A DNA stretch of 6,970 nt from Thermoleophilia bacterium (GCA_025927435.1 JAICLM010000107.1:1-6970); one strand, 5' to 3'. Shown: positions 1 through 6,742, counted from the first letter of the stretch. Notes: generated by a model not told the origin, from the letters alone. Numbers and translations: made by a program.

Positions 1-980
1 CCGACCTGCGTCTCGGCCTCGAGCGGGTCGCCGACCTTGAGCTGCTGAGCCGCCTCGGCGAAGCGCGCCACGAAGTCGTCGTAGATCGAGGCCTCCACGA
101 GCACGCGCGAGCGCGCCTCGCAGCTCTGGCCCGCCGCGTAGTAGATCGACCAGACCGAGCTCGGGATCGCGTCGTCGAGGTTCGCGTCGGCGAAGACGAG
201 TGCCGGGCTCTTGCCGCCGAGCTCGAGCGTCAGGCGCTTGATCGGCTCGGAGCAGAGCCGCATGATCTCGCTCCCCGTCCGGGTCGAGCCGGTGAAGGCG
301 ACCTTGTCGACGCCCGGGTGCTTGACGAGATACGAGCCGGTCGTCGGGCCGTCGGCCGGGAGGATGTTGATCGCGCCGTCCGGGAACCCGACCTCGGACG
401 CGAGCTCCGCGATCCGCAGCACGCTGAGCGGCGTCTGCGGGTCCGGCTTGAGGACAACGGGGCAGCCCGCCGCGAGCGCCGGCGAGAGCTTCCAGACGGA
501 CATGAGCAGCGGGTAGTTCCACGGGACGATCTGCGCGCAGACGCCAACCGGCTCCTTCAGCGTGTAGCTGAGAAGGGAGCCGCCGATCGGATTGGAGCGG
601 CCGGCGATCGAGCCGACCACGGATCCGAAGAAGCGGAAGTTCTCCACGGCGCCTGCGAGCTCGGCCTTGACCGAGGAGATCGCCTTGCCGACGTTGCGCG
701 CCTCGAGCTCTGCGAGCTCCTTGCGGTTGGCCTGGATCGCGTCGGCCAGCGCGTGCAGGAGCCGAGCGCGCTCGTTCGGCGGCGTCTTGCCCCACGGCCC
801 GTCGAGCGCGGCGCGGGCGGCCTCCACGGCGCGATCGACGTCGGCCTCGCCGGCCATGGCGGCTCGGGCGAGCGGCTCGCCGGTCGCGGGCTCATGCAGG
901 TCGCGGATCTCGCCCGACGCGGGCTCCACGACCTCGCCGCCGATGAAGAGCCCGTACTCCTGGCCCGCCGTGACTGCCAT
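1..980 (-). CDS. NAD(P)-dependent aldehyde dehydrogenase, N-terminal 326 residues (3' end outside window)
   Basis: Members of this superfamily oxidise an aldehyde to the acid with NAD(P)+ through a cysteine thiohemiacetal; they are cytosolic. Reading from the ATG at 980, the frame stays open to the left edge. Visible family marks are PWNYP (residues 153-157, with the oxyanion Asn155), Lys178 in VVLKPDPQTPLS (cofactor-binding Lys), the FTGSTRTG nucleotide-binding turn (229-236), the general base Glu253 in LELGGKSP and the nucleophile Cys287 in GQSCEARSRV. Glu and Cys are 34 residues apart, the classic spacing. About 150-170 C-terminal residues of a usual 480-500 are missing because the window ends. 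The ATG gives a family-typical start, with YGLFIGG at residues 9-15; I see no alternative start or clear Shine-Dalgarno upstream, so translation may be leaderless or weakly initiated. The substrate cannot be told; betaine-aldehyde-like, phenylacetaldehyde-like and generic members share these motifs. The gene is divergent from the small gene at 1060. Confidence 0.95.
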   Translation of the reverse strand, partial: MAVTAGQEYGLFIGGEVVEPASGEIRDLHEPATGEPLARAAMAGEADVDRAVEAARAALDGPWGKTPPNERARLLHALADAIQANRKELAELEARNVGKAISSVKAELAGAVENFRFFGSVVGSIAGRSNPIGGSLLSYTLKEPVGVCAQIVPWNYPLLMSVWKLSPALAAGCPVVLKPDPQTPLSVLRIAELASEVGFPDGAINILPADGPTTGSYLVKHPGVDKVAFTGSTRTGSEIMRLCSEPIKRLTLELGGKSPALVFADANLDDAIPSSVWSIYYAAGQSCEARSRVLVEASIYDDFVARFAEAAQQLKVGDPLEAETQV

Positions 981-999
981 GCGGCGGAACTTAGCGGGT

Positions 1000-1026
1000 T
1001 TGCCCGGTGGCCCGATGCGGTAGATT
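1000..1026 (+). promoter_or_regulatory. Possible promoter of the 79-residue gene
   Basis: TTGCCC (1000-1005) and TAGATT (1021-1026) resemble -35 and -10 boxes, but their spacing of 15 bases is shorter than the usual 16-18, and the -35 match is partial. The TAGATT box overlaps the left end of the palindrome at 1025-1038. This is a weak call made by eye. Confidence 0.25.
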
Positions 1027-1038
1027 TCGGATCCGAAA
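1025..1038. promoter_or_regulatory. 14-bp perfect palindrome between divergent genes, candidate operator
   Basis: TTTCGGATCCGAAA is its own reverse complement, and the symmetry stops on both sides. It lies in the 79-base gap between the aldehyde dehydrogenase start (980) and the small gene start (1060), touching the putative -10 box of the latter. Position and symmetry suit a dimeric regulator controlling one or both genes. The regulator is not encoded in this window and I do not recognise the site, so the function is inference. Confidence 0.4.
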
Positions 1039-1059
1039 GTCCCCACGAGAGGAGACGAG

Positions 1060-1299
1060 ATGTCGAGCACAGTCCGGGTCGAAGCCGCCCGCATCCCCGA
1101 CCGCGACCGGTTGCTCGAGGCGCTGCAGCACGAGGGCCTCGACGCCGAGCCCGAGGACGAGATCGGCATCCTCGTCCCCGTCGGCGAGGGCGGCAGCGAG
1201 CTCTTCCACCAGGTCGAGGGCGTCGTCTTCAGCGTGGGCGCACCGTTCGTGCCCATCGAGCACGAGGGAGTGATCTACATCAGGCCGCCGGTCGGCTAG
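1060..1299 (+). CDS. Small acidic protein of unknown function, 79 residues
   Basis: I do not recognise this family. The start is supported by a good Shine-Dalgarno (GAGAGGAG ending at 1054, five bases before ATG). The product is cytosolic-looking, with no signal peptide or membrane segment and no cysteine. Alternating patterns suggest strand (TVRVEAA), helix (DRDRLLEALQHEGL), an acidic loop (DAEPEDE), strand (IGILVPV), helix around SELFHQVEGVVFSVG, and a final strand (HEGVIYIRP), so a compact alpha/beta domain of about 75 residues is likely. It ends with TAG inside a CTAG shared with the convergent thiolase stop. Its divergent partner is the aldehyde dehydrogenase, which could be co-regulated through the palindrome at 1025-1038. 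A real gene is likely from the ribosome site, the codon pattern and the exact abutment to its neighbour; its role is unknown. Confidence 0.75.
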   Translation: MSSTVRVEAARIPDRDRLLEALQHEGLDAEPEDEIGILVPVGEGGSELFHQVEGVVFSVGAPFVPIEHEGVIYIRPPVG

Positions 1300-2471
1300 G
1301 TCGAGCGCTCGAACAGCGCGGCCTGGCCCTGGCCGACGCCGACGCACAGGGTCGCGAGGCCGTAGCGGCCGCCGCGGCGGCGGAGCTCGTGGAGCAGGGA
1401 CACGACGAGGCGCGCGCCGCTCATCCCGAGCGGGTGGCCGAGGGCGATCGCGCCGCCGTTGACGTTCACCTTCTCGGGGTCGAGGCCGAGCTCGCGGATC
1501 ACGGCGAGGCTCTGTGACGCGAACGCCTCGTTCAGCTCCACGAGGTCGATCTCGCCGAGCGACACGCCGCTCCGGTCGAGGAGCTTGCGCACGGCCGGAA
1601 TCGGGCCGATGCCCATCACGCGCGGGTCGACTCCCGCGACCGCGCTGCCCACGAACGTGCCGAGCGGCTCGACTCCCAGCTCGCGTGCCTTGTCCTCCGA
1701 GGCGATGACCAGCGCCGCCGCCCCGTCGTTGATCCCGGAGGCGTTGCCCGCGGTGACCGTGCCGCCCTCGCGGAAGGCCGGCCTCAACGAAGCGAGCTTC
1801 TCGGCCGTCGTGTCCGTCCGTGGGTGCTCGTCGCGCGTGACGTCGCCGACCGGGACGAGCTCGTCGGCGAAGCGGCCCGCCTCGTCGGCGGCCGCCCAGC
1901 GCCGCTGCGACTCGAGCGCGAACGCATCCTGGTCCTCCCGCGTCACGCCCCACCGCTCGGCGACGTTCTCGCCGGTCTCGCCCATCGACTCGGGCGGGAA
2001 GAGCTCGACGAGCTTTGGATTCGTGAAGCGCCAGCCGAGCGTCGTGTCGTAGAGCGGGCGGTCGCCGCGATCGAACGGCTTCTCGGCCTTCGGCGTCACG
2101 AACGGCGCGCGGCTCATCGACTCCTCGCCGCCGGCGACGAAAAGGTCGCCGTCCCCCGCGATCACCGCATGGCACGCGCCGACGACGGCCGCGAGCCCGG
2201 ACGCGCAGAGCCGGTTGACCGTGACGCCGGCCGCCGACTCCGGCAGCCCCGCGAGCAGCGCGGCCATCCGCGCGACGTTGCGGTTGTCCTCGCCCGCCTG
2301 GTTGGCGGCGCCGAACCAGACGTCCTCGACCTGCTCCGCACGCACACCGGCGCGCGAGACCGCCTCGCGGATCACGAGCGCCGCAAGGTCGTCGGGACGC
2401 ACGCCCGAAAGCGCACCGCCGTAGCGGCCGATCGGGGTGCGGACGGCGGAGAGGACGACGGCCCGGCTCAT
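1296..2471 (-). CDS. Acetyl-CoA C-acyltransferase (thiolase), 3-oxoadipyl-CoA-thiolase-like
   Basis: Degradative thiolases cleave a 3-ketoacyl-CoA with free CoA to acetyl-CoA and a shortened acyl-CoA. At 391 residues this one has the usual length. Family motifs are in order: SAVRTPIGRYGGAL near the N-terminus, FGAANQAGEDNRNVARMA (53-70), nucleophile Cys89 in VNRLCASGLAAV, GGEESMSRAPF (114-124), NASGINDGAAAL (243-254), NEAFA (314-318), catalytic His346 in GHPLGMSGARL, and Cys376 in LCVGVGQG, where many homologues read CIGGGQG. The QAGEDNRNVARM stretch is frequent in PcaF/PaaJ-type 3-oxoadipyl-CoA thiolases but also occurs in general beta-oxidation enzymes, so the substrate is open. I chose ATG 2471 because the family starts right there; a start 23 codons upstream would run into mqnD and adds an atypical Pro/Ser-rich leader. 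It follows mqnD after 10 bases with no clear Shine-Dalgarno, so it is probably translated as part of that operon. Confidence 0.95.
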   Translation of the reverse strand: MSRAVVLSAVRTPIGRYGGALSGVRPDDLAALVIREAVSRAGVRAEQVEDVWFGAANQAGEDNRNVARMAALLAGLPESAAGVTVNRLCASGLAAVVGACHAVIAGDGDLFVAGGEESMSRAPFVTPKAEKPFDRGDRPLYDTTLGWRFTNPKLVELFPPESMGETGENVAERWGVTREDQDAFALESQRRWAAADEAGRFADELVPVGDVTRDEHPRTDTTAEKLASLRPAFREGGTVTAGNASGINDGAAALVIASEDKARELGVEPLGTFVGSAVAGVDPRVMGIGPIPAVRKLLDRSGVSLGEIDLVELNEAFASQSLAVIRELGLDPEKVNVNGGAIALGHPLGMSGARLVVSLLHELRRRGGRYGLATLCVGVGQGQAALFERST

Positions 2472-2481
2472 CCGGGTGAGT

Positions 2482-3273
2482 CTAGGCAGCGGCGGTGGCG
2501 CGACCGAGCAAGCGGTCGATCGCGGCGAGCCCGTCGTCACCGATGTCGACGCTGTGCTCGTTCACGTAGAGCGCGATGTGCGCCGCACAGACTTCGTCGG
2601 ACATCTCATGCGAGAGGGAGCGGACGTAGTCGCGGCTCGCCCCGGGATTCGCGAAGGCGTACTCGACCGAGGCGCGGATCGCAGCTTCTGCCGCATCGAC
2701 GGCCCCGGGCTCGAGGTCGGTGCGCGCGAAGATCCCGGCGAGCGGGACGGGGAGCCCGGTCTCGCCTTCCCACCACTCCCCGAGATCCGCGACCGAGACG
2801 AGTCCGTGCCCGCCATACGTGAAGCGGCTCTCGTGGATGATCAGTCCCGCATCCACCTCGCCGGACACGACCGCGTCCAGGATCCGGTCGTAGCGGAGCT
2901 CCACGACGTCGCCGAGCGCCGGCACCGCGAGCCGGAGGAGCAGGAACGCTGTGGTCTCCCGGCCGGGGATGGCGAGCCGCCCGGCGGCTGCCCCCTCCAA
3001 CGAGCCCGCCTCGCGTGCGACCACGAGCGGGCCGACGCCGCGGCCGAGCGCGGCGCCGCTCCGCAGCAGCCGGTACCGGTCGCCGGCCGCCGCCGCCGCG
3101 CCGAAGCTGAGCTTCGTAAACGCCAGCTCCGCCCCGGCCGCCCGCCGGTTCAGCTCTTCGATGTCCAGCAGCACCGGCTCGACGCCGAACGGAGCGGGAA
3201 CGAGTCCGTGCACGAGCGCGTGGAATGCGAAGGCGTCGTTCGGACACGGGGTGAAGCCGAAGGTCAGCTTCAC
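2482..3273 (-). CDS. mqnD: 1,4-dihydroxy-6-naphthoate synthase MqnD (menaquinone, futalosine pathway)
   Basis: MqnD converts cyclic dehypoxanthine futalosine to 1,4-dihydroxy-6-naphthoate, which is later prenylated and methylated to menaquinone; the enzyme is soluble and has a periplasmic-binding-protein-like two-lobe fold. Diagnostic stretches are FGFTPCPNDAFAFHAL (5-20), FTKLSFGAA (52-60), the catalytic-His motif IIHESRFTYGG (145-155, His147), DLGEWWEGETGLPVPLAGI (163-181) and the C-terminal ALYVNEHSVDIGDDG (234-248). The length of 263 residues is normal. It starts with GTG at 3273; the motif FGFTPCPND begins five residues in, as expected. The GTG overlaps the TGA of the upstream unknown gene as GTGA, implying translational coupling, and there is no separate Shine-Dalgarno. 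MqnA, MqnB and MqnC are not in this window, so they must be encoded elsewhere if the pathway is complete. Confidence 0.95.
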   Translation of the reverse strand: MKLTFGFTPCPNDAFAFHALVHGLVPAPFGVEPVLLDIEELNRRAAGAELAFTKLSFGAAAAAGDRYRLLRSGAALGRGVGPLVVAREAGSLEGAAAGRLAIPGRETTAFLLLRLAVPALGDVVELRYDRILDAVVSGEVDAGLIIHESRFTYGGHGLVSVADLGEWWEGETGLPVPLAGIFARTDLEPGAVDAAEAAIRASVEYAFANPGASRDYVRSLSHEMSDEVCAAHIALYVNEHSVDIGDDGLAAIDRLLGRATAAA

Positions 3274-3614
3274 GAGCGACCGAAGAACCAGGCCTCGAGC
3301 GGCTTGAGGAGCTCGTCGCGAGTGAACGGCCGAACGTGCTCGGCGTGGCCGTCCCGCTCCGAGACCGTGAGGTCGTCCTCGAGCGTCTCGTTCGCCTCCT
3401 GGAGCGCGTCGCCGAGCTCGTAGCCCTCGAAGACGTAGTCCTCCGGCCGCGGCTCCTTCGCATTACGCCGGTCGGGATTGACGGCGCGACCGACCGCCCA
3501 GACGCCGCCCTCCTTCCGCTCGATCCAGATGACGACGGTCTCCGGATCCCCGTTCGAGTCGACGCCGTGGAGCACACGCTCCGCGAACCGACCGCGGTCG
3601 GTGGACGCCTTCAC
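3270..3614 (-). CDS. Conserved-looking protein of unknown function, 114 residues, coupled to mqnD
   Basis: I do not recognise this protein. It is a charged, soluble-looking polypeptide without signal peptide, membrane segment or cysteine. Visible pieces are a strand-like ETVVIWIERKEGGVWAVGRAV (about residues 25-45), PEDYVFEGYELGDALQEANETLEDDL, which looks like a helix with acidic face (57-82), and FTRDELLKPLEAWFFGRS at the C-terminus. The start is probably GTG 3614: it sits 7 bases after the stop of the reductase gene, and codons upstream of it in the same frame lie inside that gene and read as low-complexity Ser/Arg/Pro sequence. The stop TGA overlaps the GTG of mqnD by four bases, so both are likely translated together. 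Its place suggests a job tied to the operon, but no function can be claimed. Confidence 0.75.
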   Translation of the reverse strand: MKASTDRGRFAERVLHGVDSNGDPETVVIWIERKEGGVWAVGRAVNPDRRNAKEPRPEDYVFEGYELGDALQEANETLEDDLTVSERDGHAEHVRPFTRDELLKPLEAWFFGRS

Positions 3615-3621
3615 GCCTGGA

Positions 3622-4554
3622 CTATGACACCTCGCGCCCGACGCCCGACGCCCGCGCGCGTTCGACGACCGCGGCGGCCACGGCCACGTCCCAGGCTGCG
3701 AGCCCGTTGGACTTGAAGACCACGATGTCGTCATCCGACTGGCGCCCCGCCACCTCGCCCGCGACGACCTCCTGCAGCTCGTGGACCTCGAGCCAGTCGA
3801 GGACGCCCGATCCGACCGGCTCGATCAGGTCGGCGGACTCGAGCTTCGCGTCGTCGCGCGAATCGCAACAGACGAAAGCGGCCCGCTCGAGGACGACGTT
3901 GTCGAGCTCGCGGCGGCGCCCGTCGTTCGCACCGACTGCGCAGACGAGGGCACCGGAACGAAGCCACTCACCGCGCAGGACCGGGTCGGGGGACGTGGTG
4001 GCCGTGACCACGACGTCGCAGCCGGCCGGATCCTGGTGACTCTCTCCCGGTTCGGCGCCGTGCTCGGCGCAGAAGGCATGCAGCCGCTCCTCGGTCCGGC
4101 AGTACGCGACGACGCGCTCGAGCTGCGGCAGCGCCGCGCGGATGCAGGCGACCTGGGACTCCGCCTGCCACCCGCAGCCGATCACGCCGAGGCTCGTCGC
4201 GCCGCTTGCGGCCAGGTATCGCGCGGCGACACCGCTCGCGGCGCCGGTGCGCAGCTGGCCGAGCTTGTCGGCCTCGATCACCGCGACGAGCTCCGGGGAG
4301 TCGGCCCTAAAGAGGAGGACGGCGAAGCGCGCACCGTCCCCGAAGCCGGCATAGACCTTCGCGCCGGCGTAGCCGAGCCCGAGGTCCGCGGCGGCCATGA
4401 CCGCGAGTGCGCCTCTGTCGAGCCGGAGGCGGTAGCGCGGGCGGTTCTCCACCGCTCCGGCCGCCATGCGGCCGAAGCAGGCGTCGATCACGTCGACGGT
4501 GTCCTGCGGCCTCAGCAGTTTCGCAACCTCCGTCTCGGTCAGATAGAGCGTCAC
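3622..4554 (-). CDS. Ornithine cyclodeaminase / mu-crystallin family NAD(P)-dependent enzyme
   Basis: This family includes ornithine cyclodeaminase, archaeal alanine dehydrogenase, ketimine reductases and amino-acid-forming enzymes such as SbnB; all use NAD(P)(H) with imine or amino acid substrates. At 310 residues the length is usual. Visible motifs are RPRYRL (38-43), the active-site Lys66 in GYAGAKVY, the LGQLRTGAASGVAARYLA helix (98-114, with the substrate Arg102), the Rossmann turn LGVIGCGWQAES (122-133), TATTSPDPVL (184-193), VGANDGRRRELD (207-218) and VFKSNGLAAWDVAVA (279-293). At the place of the catalytic Asp of true ornithine cyclodeaminase (GGD in that enzyme) this protein reads GAN, so an amino acid dehydrogenase or imine reductase role is more likely than ornithine deamination. 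GTG 4554 gives the family-typical N-terminus TLYLTETEVAKLL; longer in-frame starts would run into the signal peptide gene on the other strand. It is the first gene of a probable four-gene operon. Confidence 0.9.
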   Translation of the reverse strand: MTLYLTETEVAKLLRPQDTVDVIDACFGRMAAGAVENRPRYRLRLDRGALAVMAAADLGLGYAGAKVYAGFGDGARFAVLLFRADSPELVAVIEADKLGQLRTGAASGVAARYLAASGATSLGVIGCGWQAESQVACIRAALPQLERVVAYCRTEERLHAFCAEHGAEPGESHQDPAGCDVVVTATTSPDPVLRGEWLRSGALVCAVGANDGRRRELDNVVLERAAFVCCDSRDDAKLESADLIEPVGSGVLDWLEVHELQEVVAGEVAGRQSDDDIVVFKSNGLAAWDVAVAAAVVERARASGVGREVS

Positions 4555-4646
4555 GGTGAGATTCTCGCAGGGACCTGCGCACGGTCGACGGCCGTTCGCT
4601 AACGATAGACCGGCTCTCAAGCCATGAGGCAAAGGGGGAAAAAGCA
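4555..4646. promoter_or_regulatory. Divergent intergenic region: promoters of the reductase operon and the secreted protein gene
   Basis: These 92 bases must hold the start signals for two divergent units. On the plus strand a strong purine-rich ribosome site, AAAGGGGGAA (4631-4640), lies about eight bases before ATG 4647. On the minus strand TTGAGA occurs, but no well-spaced -10 partner follows it; on the plus strand TAACGATAGA is AT-rich but lacks a -35 match. I cannot name a sigma factor. An 8-codon reading frame starting at ATG 4624 ends in TGA overlapping the main ATG as ATGA. Confidence 0.5.
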
Positions 4647-6662
4647 ATGAAGCGACTCGTCGCTGCCAGTTCCGTGCTGGCAATTGCCGCGGTGCTCTTG
4701 CTCGCGGCCGGAGGCGCCTCGGGACAGGGACGGATGTTCGTCCCACTGAAGGCCGCCGCCCTGGGCAAGCTCAAGGCGCCGCACTTCACGGTCAAGACCA
4801 AGAGCGGGAAGACCTTCGTGAAGAGGCTGCCGTTCATCTCGGGCGGCACCATCGCCGCCGAAGAGGAGGCGCTCGGCGTCGGCTTCGCGGACGAGCGCGC
4901 CGAAGCAGCCGACGCGAACGCCGACATTCCCGACTCGCAGTTCTCCGACATCGGGGGAAGCGAGGACACACTCGGTTGCGCCCGGCGCAACTCAGACGGG
5001 GGCGTCCGCGTCAACCAGGACTGCTCCTTCCGACGCCAGGCCGAGACGGACATCACCTACAACCCCGTCCGTCCCAGGAATCTCGTCGCCGGGCAGAACG
5101 ACAGCCGCTCCGGCTTCAACCAGTGCGGCATCGACTTCTCGATCGACAACGGGCAGGACTGGGGCGACATGCTGCCGCCGTTCCGGCAGCGGCTGAACGC
5201 CCCCGAGGCCATGGGACCGACGTCGGACAACCCGAACAACAACACGATCGCCGGCGACCCGGGGACCTTCCACACCTACGACGCTGCGAGTGACCCCGCG
5301 AACGCGGTCGACTCGAGCGGGCGCGCGTTCTTCAGCTGCGTCGTGTTCGACGTCGCGTCCAACGCCAGCGGCGTGTTCGTGACCCAGTCGCCGCAAGGCG
5401 CCGACGGCTCGTTCTACTTCAACGTTCCGTCGCCGCCGGAAAAGCGATTCATGGCCGTGGAGGACAACAGCTTCGACATCTTCCACGACAAGAACATGAT
5501 CTCGGCCGACCGCTACAAGTCGAGTCCGAACCGCGACAACGTCTACCTGACGTGGACGGTGTTCAAGTTCGGTCCAGACTGTCTCGGCGGCACCGACGAG
5601 GCGCCCACCTTCTGCGAGTCGCCGATCTTCGGCACCATGTCGACCGACCACGGCATCACGTGGTCGACGCCGGAGGAGATCAGCGGCGCCGCTCCGGGTC
5701 TCTGTCAGTTCGGTGACGTGTTCACGCAGAACCCGGCGAACGCGAACGATTGCAACTTCGACCAGGGTTCGTACTCCGTCGCCCTGCCGAACGGCGACCT
5801 CGAGGTCGTGTTCAACAACGGCAACACCCCGGGGACCGTGAACCATCAGCTCGGCGTGCATTGCTCGCCGAGTGGTAGTTCGTCCGCGGGCACTGCGCAC
5901 TTCAACTGCGACGCGCCGGTCAAGGTCGGCGACGACGTGGCGACCGGCGAGCCGGAGTGCGACTTCGGGCGCGGCCCGGAGGAGTGCATCCCCGGGCCCT
6001 TCATCCGCACGAACGACTATCCGCGGATCACGAAGGACAACACCCAGAACAACCACCTTTACACCGTCTGGCAGGACTACCGGAACGGCGAATTCGACAT
6101 CCAGATGTCGCGGTCTACCGACGGCGGCGTCACGTGGCACGAGGTAGGGACGGTCAACCCCGACAGTGATCTCGACCACTACTTCGCCGCGACCGACCAG
6201 AGCCCGAAGAGGGGCGATCAGAACGGCGTCAGCTACTACCGAAGCGACCGGGTGCCGAACGAGAGCGCCCCCGGTCACGGCTTCTTCGGCGGCAGCATCT
6301 TCGCGCCGTGCAACCCCGACGGCTCGACGCCCAAGGGGGCCGATCTCTGCGCCGGTGTCTCGGAGGAGAACTCGGACTACGCGCTCGCCGGAGGCAAGGG
6401 AGGCCGTACGCCGTACGCATTCATGGTGGTGTCTCCTGTCTTCCCGCCGCCGGACGGGGAGCAGGCCGGGTTCAACGGGGACTACACCGGTCTGACCATC
6501 AACAGAGGTGTCACCGCCCACCCGTTCTGGTCCGACACGCGGAACTCCGACCCGTACACACCGAACAACGGCGTGGTGAACGACGAGGACGGCTTCACGG
6601 TCTCCGTCGGTCTTCCTAAGGGGAAGGGCAAGAAGGGGCCGGGACAGCTCGGCAAGCGCTAG
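4647..6662 (+). CDS. Exported Asp-box (sialidase-like beta-propeller) protein, 671 residues
   Basis: Residues 1-26 form a Sec signal peptide: KR, then the hydrophobic run LAIAAVLLLA, then a small-residue site near GGASGQ. The mature protein carries three Asp-box motifs (S-x-D-x-G-x-x-W): SIDNGQDW (165-172), STDHGITW (332-339) and STDGGVTW (490-497), marks of sialidase/BNR beta-propellers. FNGDYTGLT with HPFWSDTRN (609-632) also recurs in exported propellers of this sort. I see no FRIP-type arginine motif of true sialidases, so sialidase activity is not supported; carbohydrate or protein binding, or another hydrolase role, is possible. The 14 cysteines are an even number (111, 126, 160, 231, 312, 323, 353, 369, 406, 421, 438, 447, 555, 568), fitting disulfides outside the cytosol. 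The tail (657-671) is nearly all Gly, Lys and Pro. There is no LPXTG or other obvious anchor. The start is fixed by the signal peptide and a strong ribosome site. It is a single-gene unit ended by the hairpin at 6688. Confidence 0.88.
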   Translation: MKRLVAASSVLAIAAVLLLAAGGASGQGRMFVPLKAAALGKLKAPHFTVKTKSGKTFVKRLPFISGGTIAAEEEALGVGFADERAEAADANADIPDSQFSDIGGSEDTLGCARRNSDGGVRVNQDCSFRRQAETDITYNPVRPRNLVAGQNDSRSGFNQCGIDFSIDNGQDWGDMLPPFRQRLNAPEAMGPTSDNPNNNTIAGDPGTFHTYDAASDPANAVDSSGRAFFSCVVFDVASNASGVFVTQSPQGADGSFYFNVPSPPEKRFMAVEDNSFDIFHDKNMISADRYKSSPNRDNVYLTWTVFKFGPDCLGGTDEAPTFCESPIFGTMSTDHGITWSTPEEISGAAPGLCQFGDVFTQNPANANDCNFDQGSYSVALPNGDLEVVFNNGNTPGTVNHQLGVHCSPSGSSSAGTAHFNCDAPVKVGDDVATGEPECDFGRGPEECIPGPFIRTNDYPRITKDNTQNNHLYTVWQDYRNGEFDIQMSRSTDGGVTWHEVGTVNPDSDLDHYFAATDQSPKRGDQNGVSYYRSDRVPNESAPGHGFFGGSIFAPCNPDGSTPKGADLCAGVSEENSDYALAGGKGGRTPYAFMVVSPVFPPPDGEQAGFNGDYTGLTINRGVTAHPFWSDTRNSDPYTPNNGVVNDEDGFTVSVGLPKGKGKKGPGQLGKR

Positions 6663-6687
6663 CCGGCGTCACGTCCCAGCGACCTGC

Positions 6688-6717
6688 GAGAGGGGCTGCC
6701 GAGAGGCAGCCCCTCTC
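6688..6717 (+). terminator. Rho-independent-type terminator of the secreted protein gene
   Basis: A perfect 13-bp stem (GAGAGGGGCTGCC, 6688-6700, with GGCAGCCCCTCTC, 6705-6717) closes a GAGA tetraloop of the GNRA class, 26 bases after the stop codon. It is followed by CTTT, a short T tract, so termination on the plus strand is plausible but not textbook. Read on the minus strand there is no T tract behind it, although the stem could still protect or stop RNA coming from the repeat array. Confidence 0.75.
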
Positions 6718-6742
6718 CTTTGCAGCGAGGCACGAAAAAGGG

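Noticed and set aside
318..1517. Long plus-strand open frame of 399 codons
   Set aside because: It lies antisense to the well-supported aldehyde dehydrogenase and thiolase, is extremely Arg/Ala-rich and has no family motif; it is a GC-driven shadow.
991..2175. 394-codon minus-strand open frame through the thiolase and the small gene
   Set aside because: It is out of frame with the thiolase, Arg-rich and crosses the end of the convergent gene; the thiolase frame carries all catalytic motifs.
2472..2540. Longer thiolase start 23 codons upstream of 2471
   Set aside because: It would overlap the end of mqnD and adds a Pro/Ser-rich leader not seen in thiolases, whose typical N-terminus begins at MSRAVVLSAVRTPIG.
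4555..4746. Longer start for the cyclodeaminase-family protein
   Set aside because: The added 64 residues are the antisense of the intergenic region and of the signal peptide coding sequence, and the family N-terminus begins at the GTG at 4554.
4992..6521. 509-codon minus-strand open frame opposite the secreted protein gene
   Set aside because: It is Val/Arg/Asp-rich mirror sequence with no motif, fully inside a gene with signal peptide, Asp-boxes and ribosome site on the other strand.
4647..6662. Catalytic exo-sialidase annotation
   Set aside because: Only the Asp-box fold marks are seen; the arginine-containing FRIP-like motif near the N-terminus is not visible.
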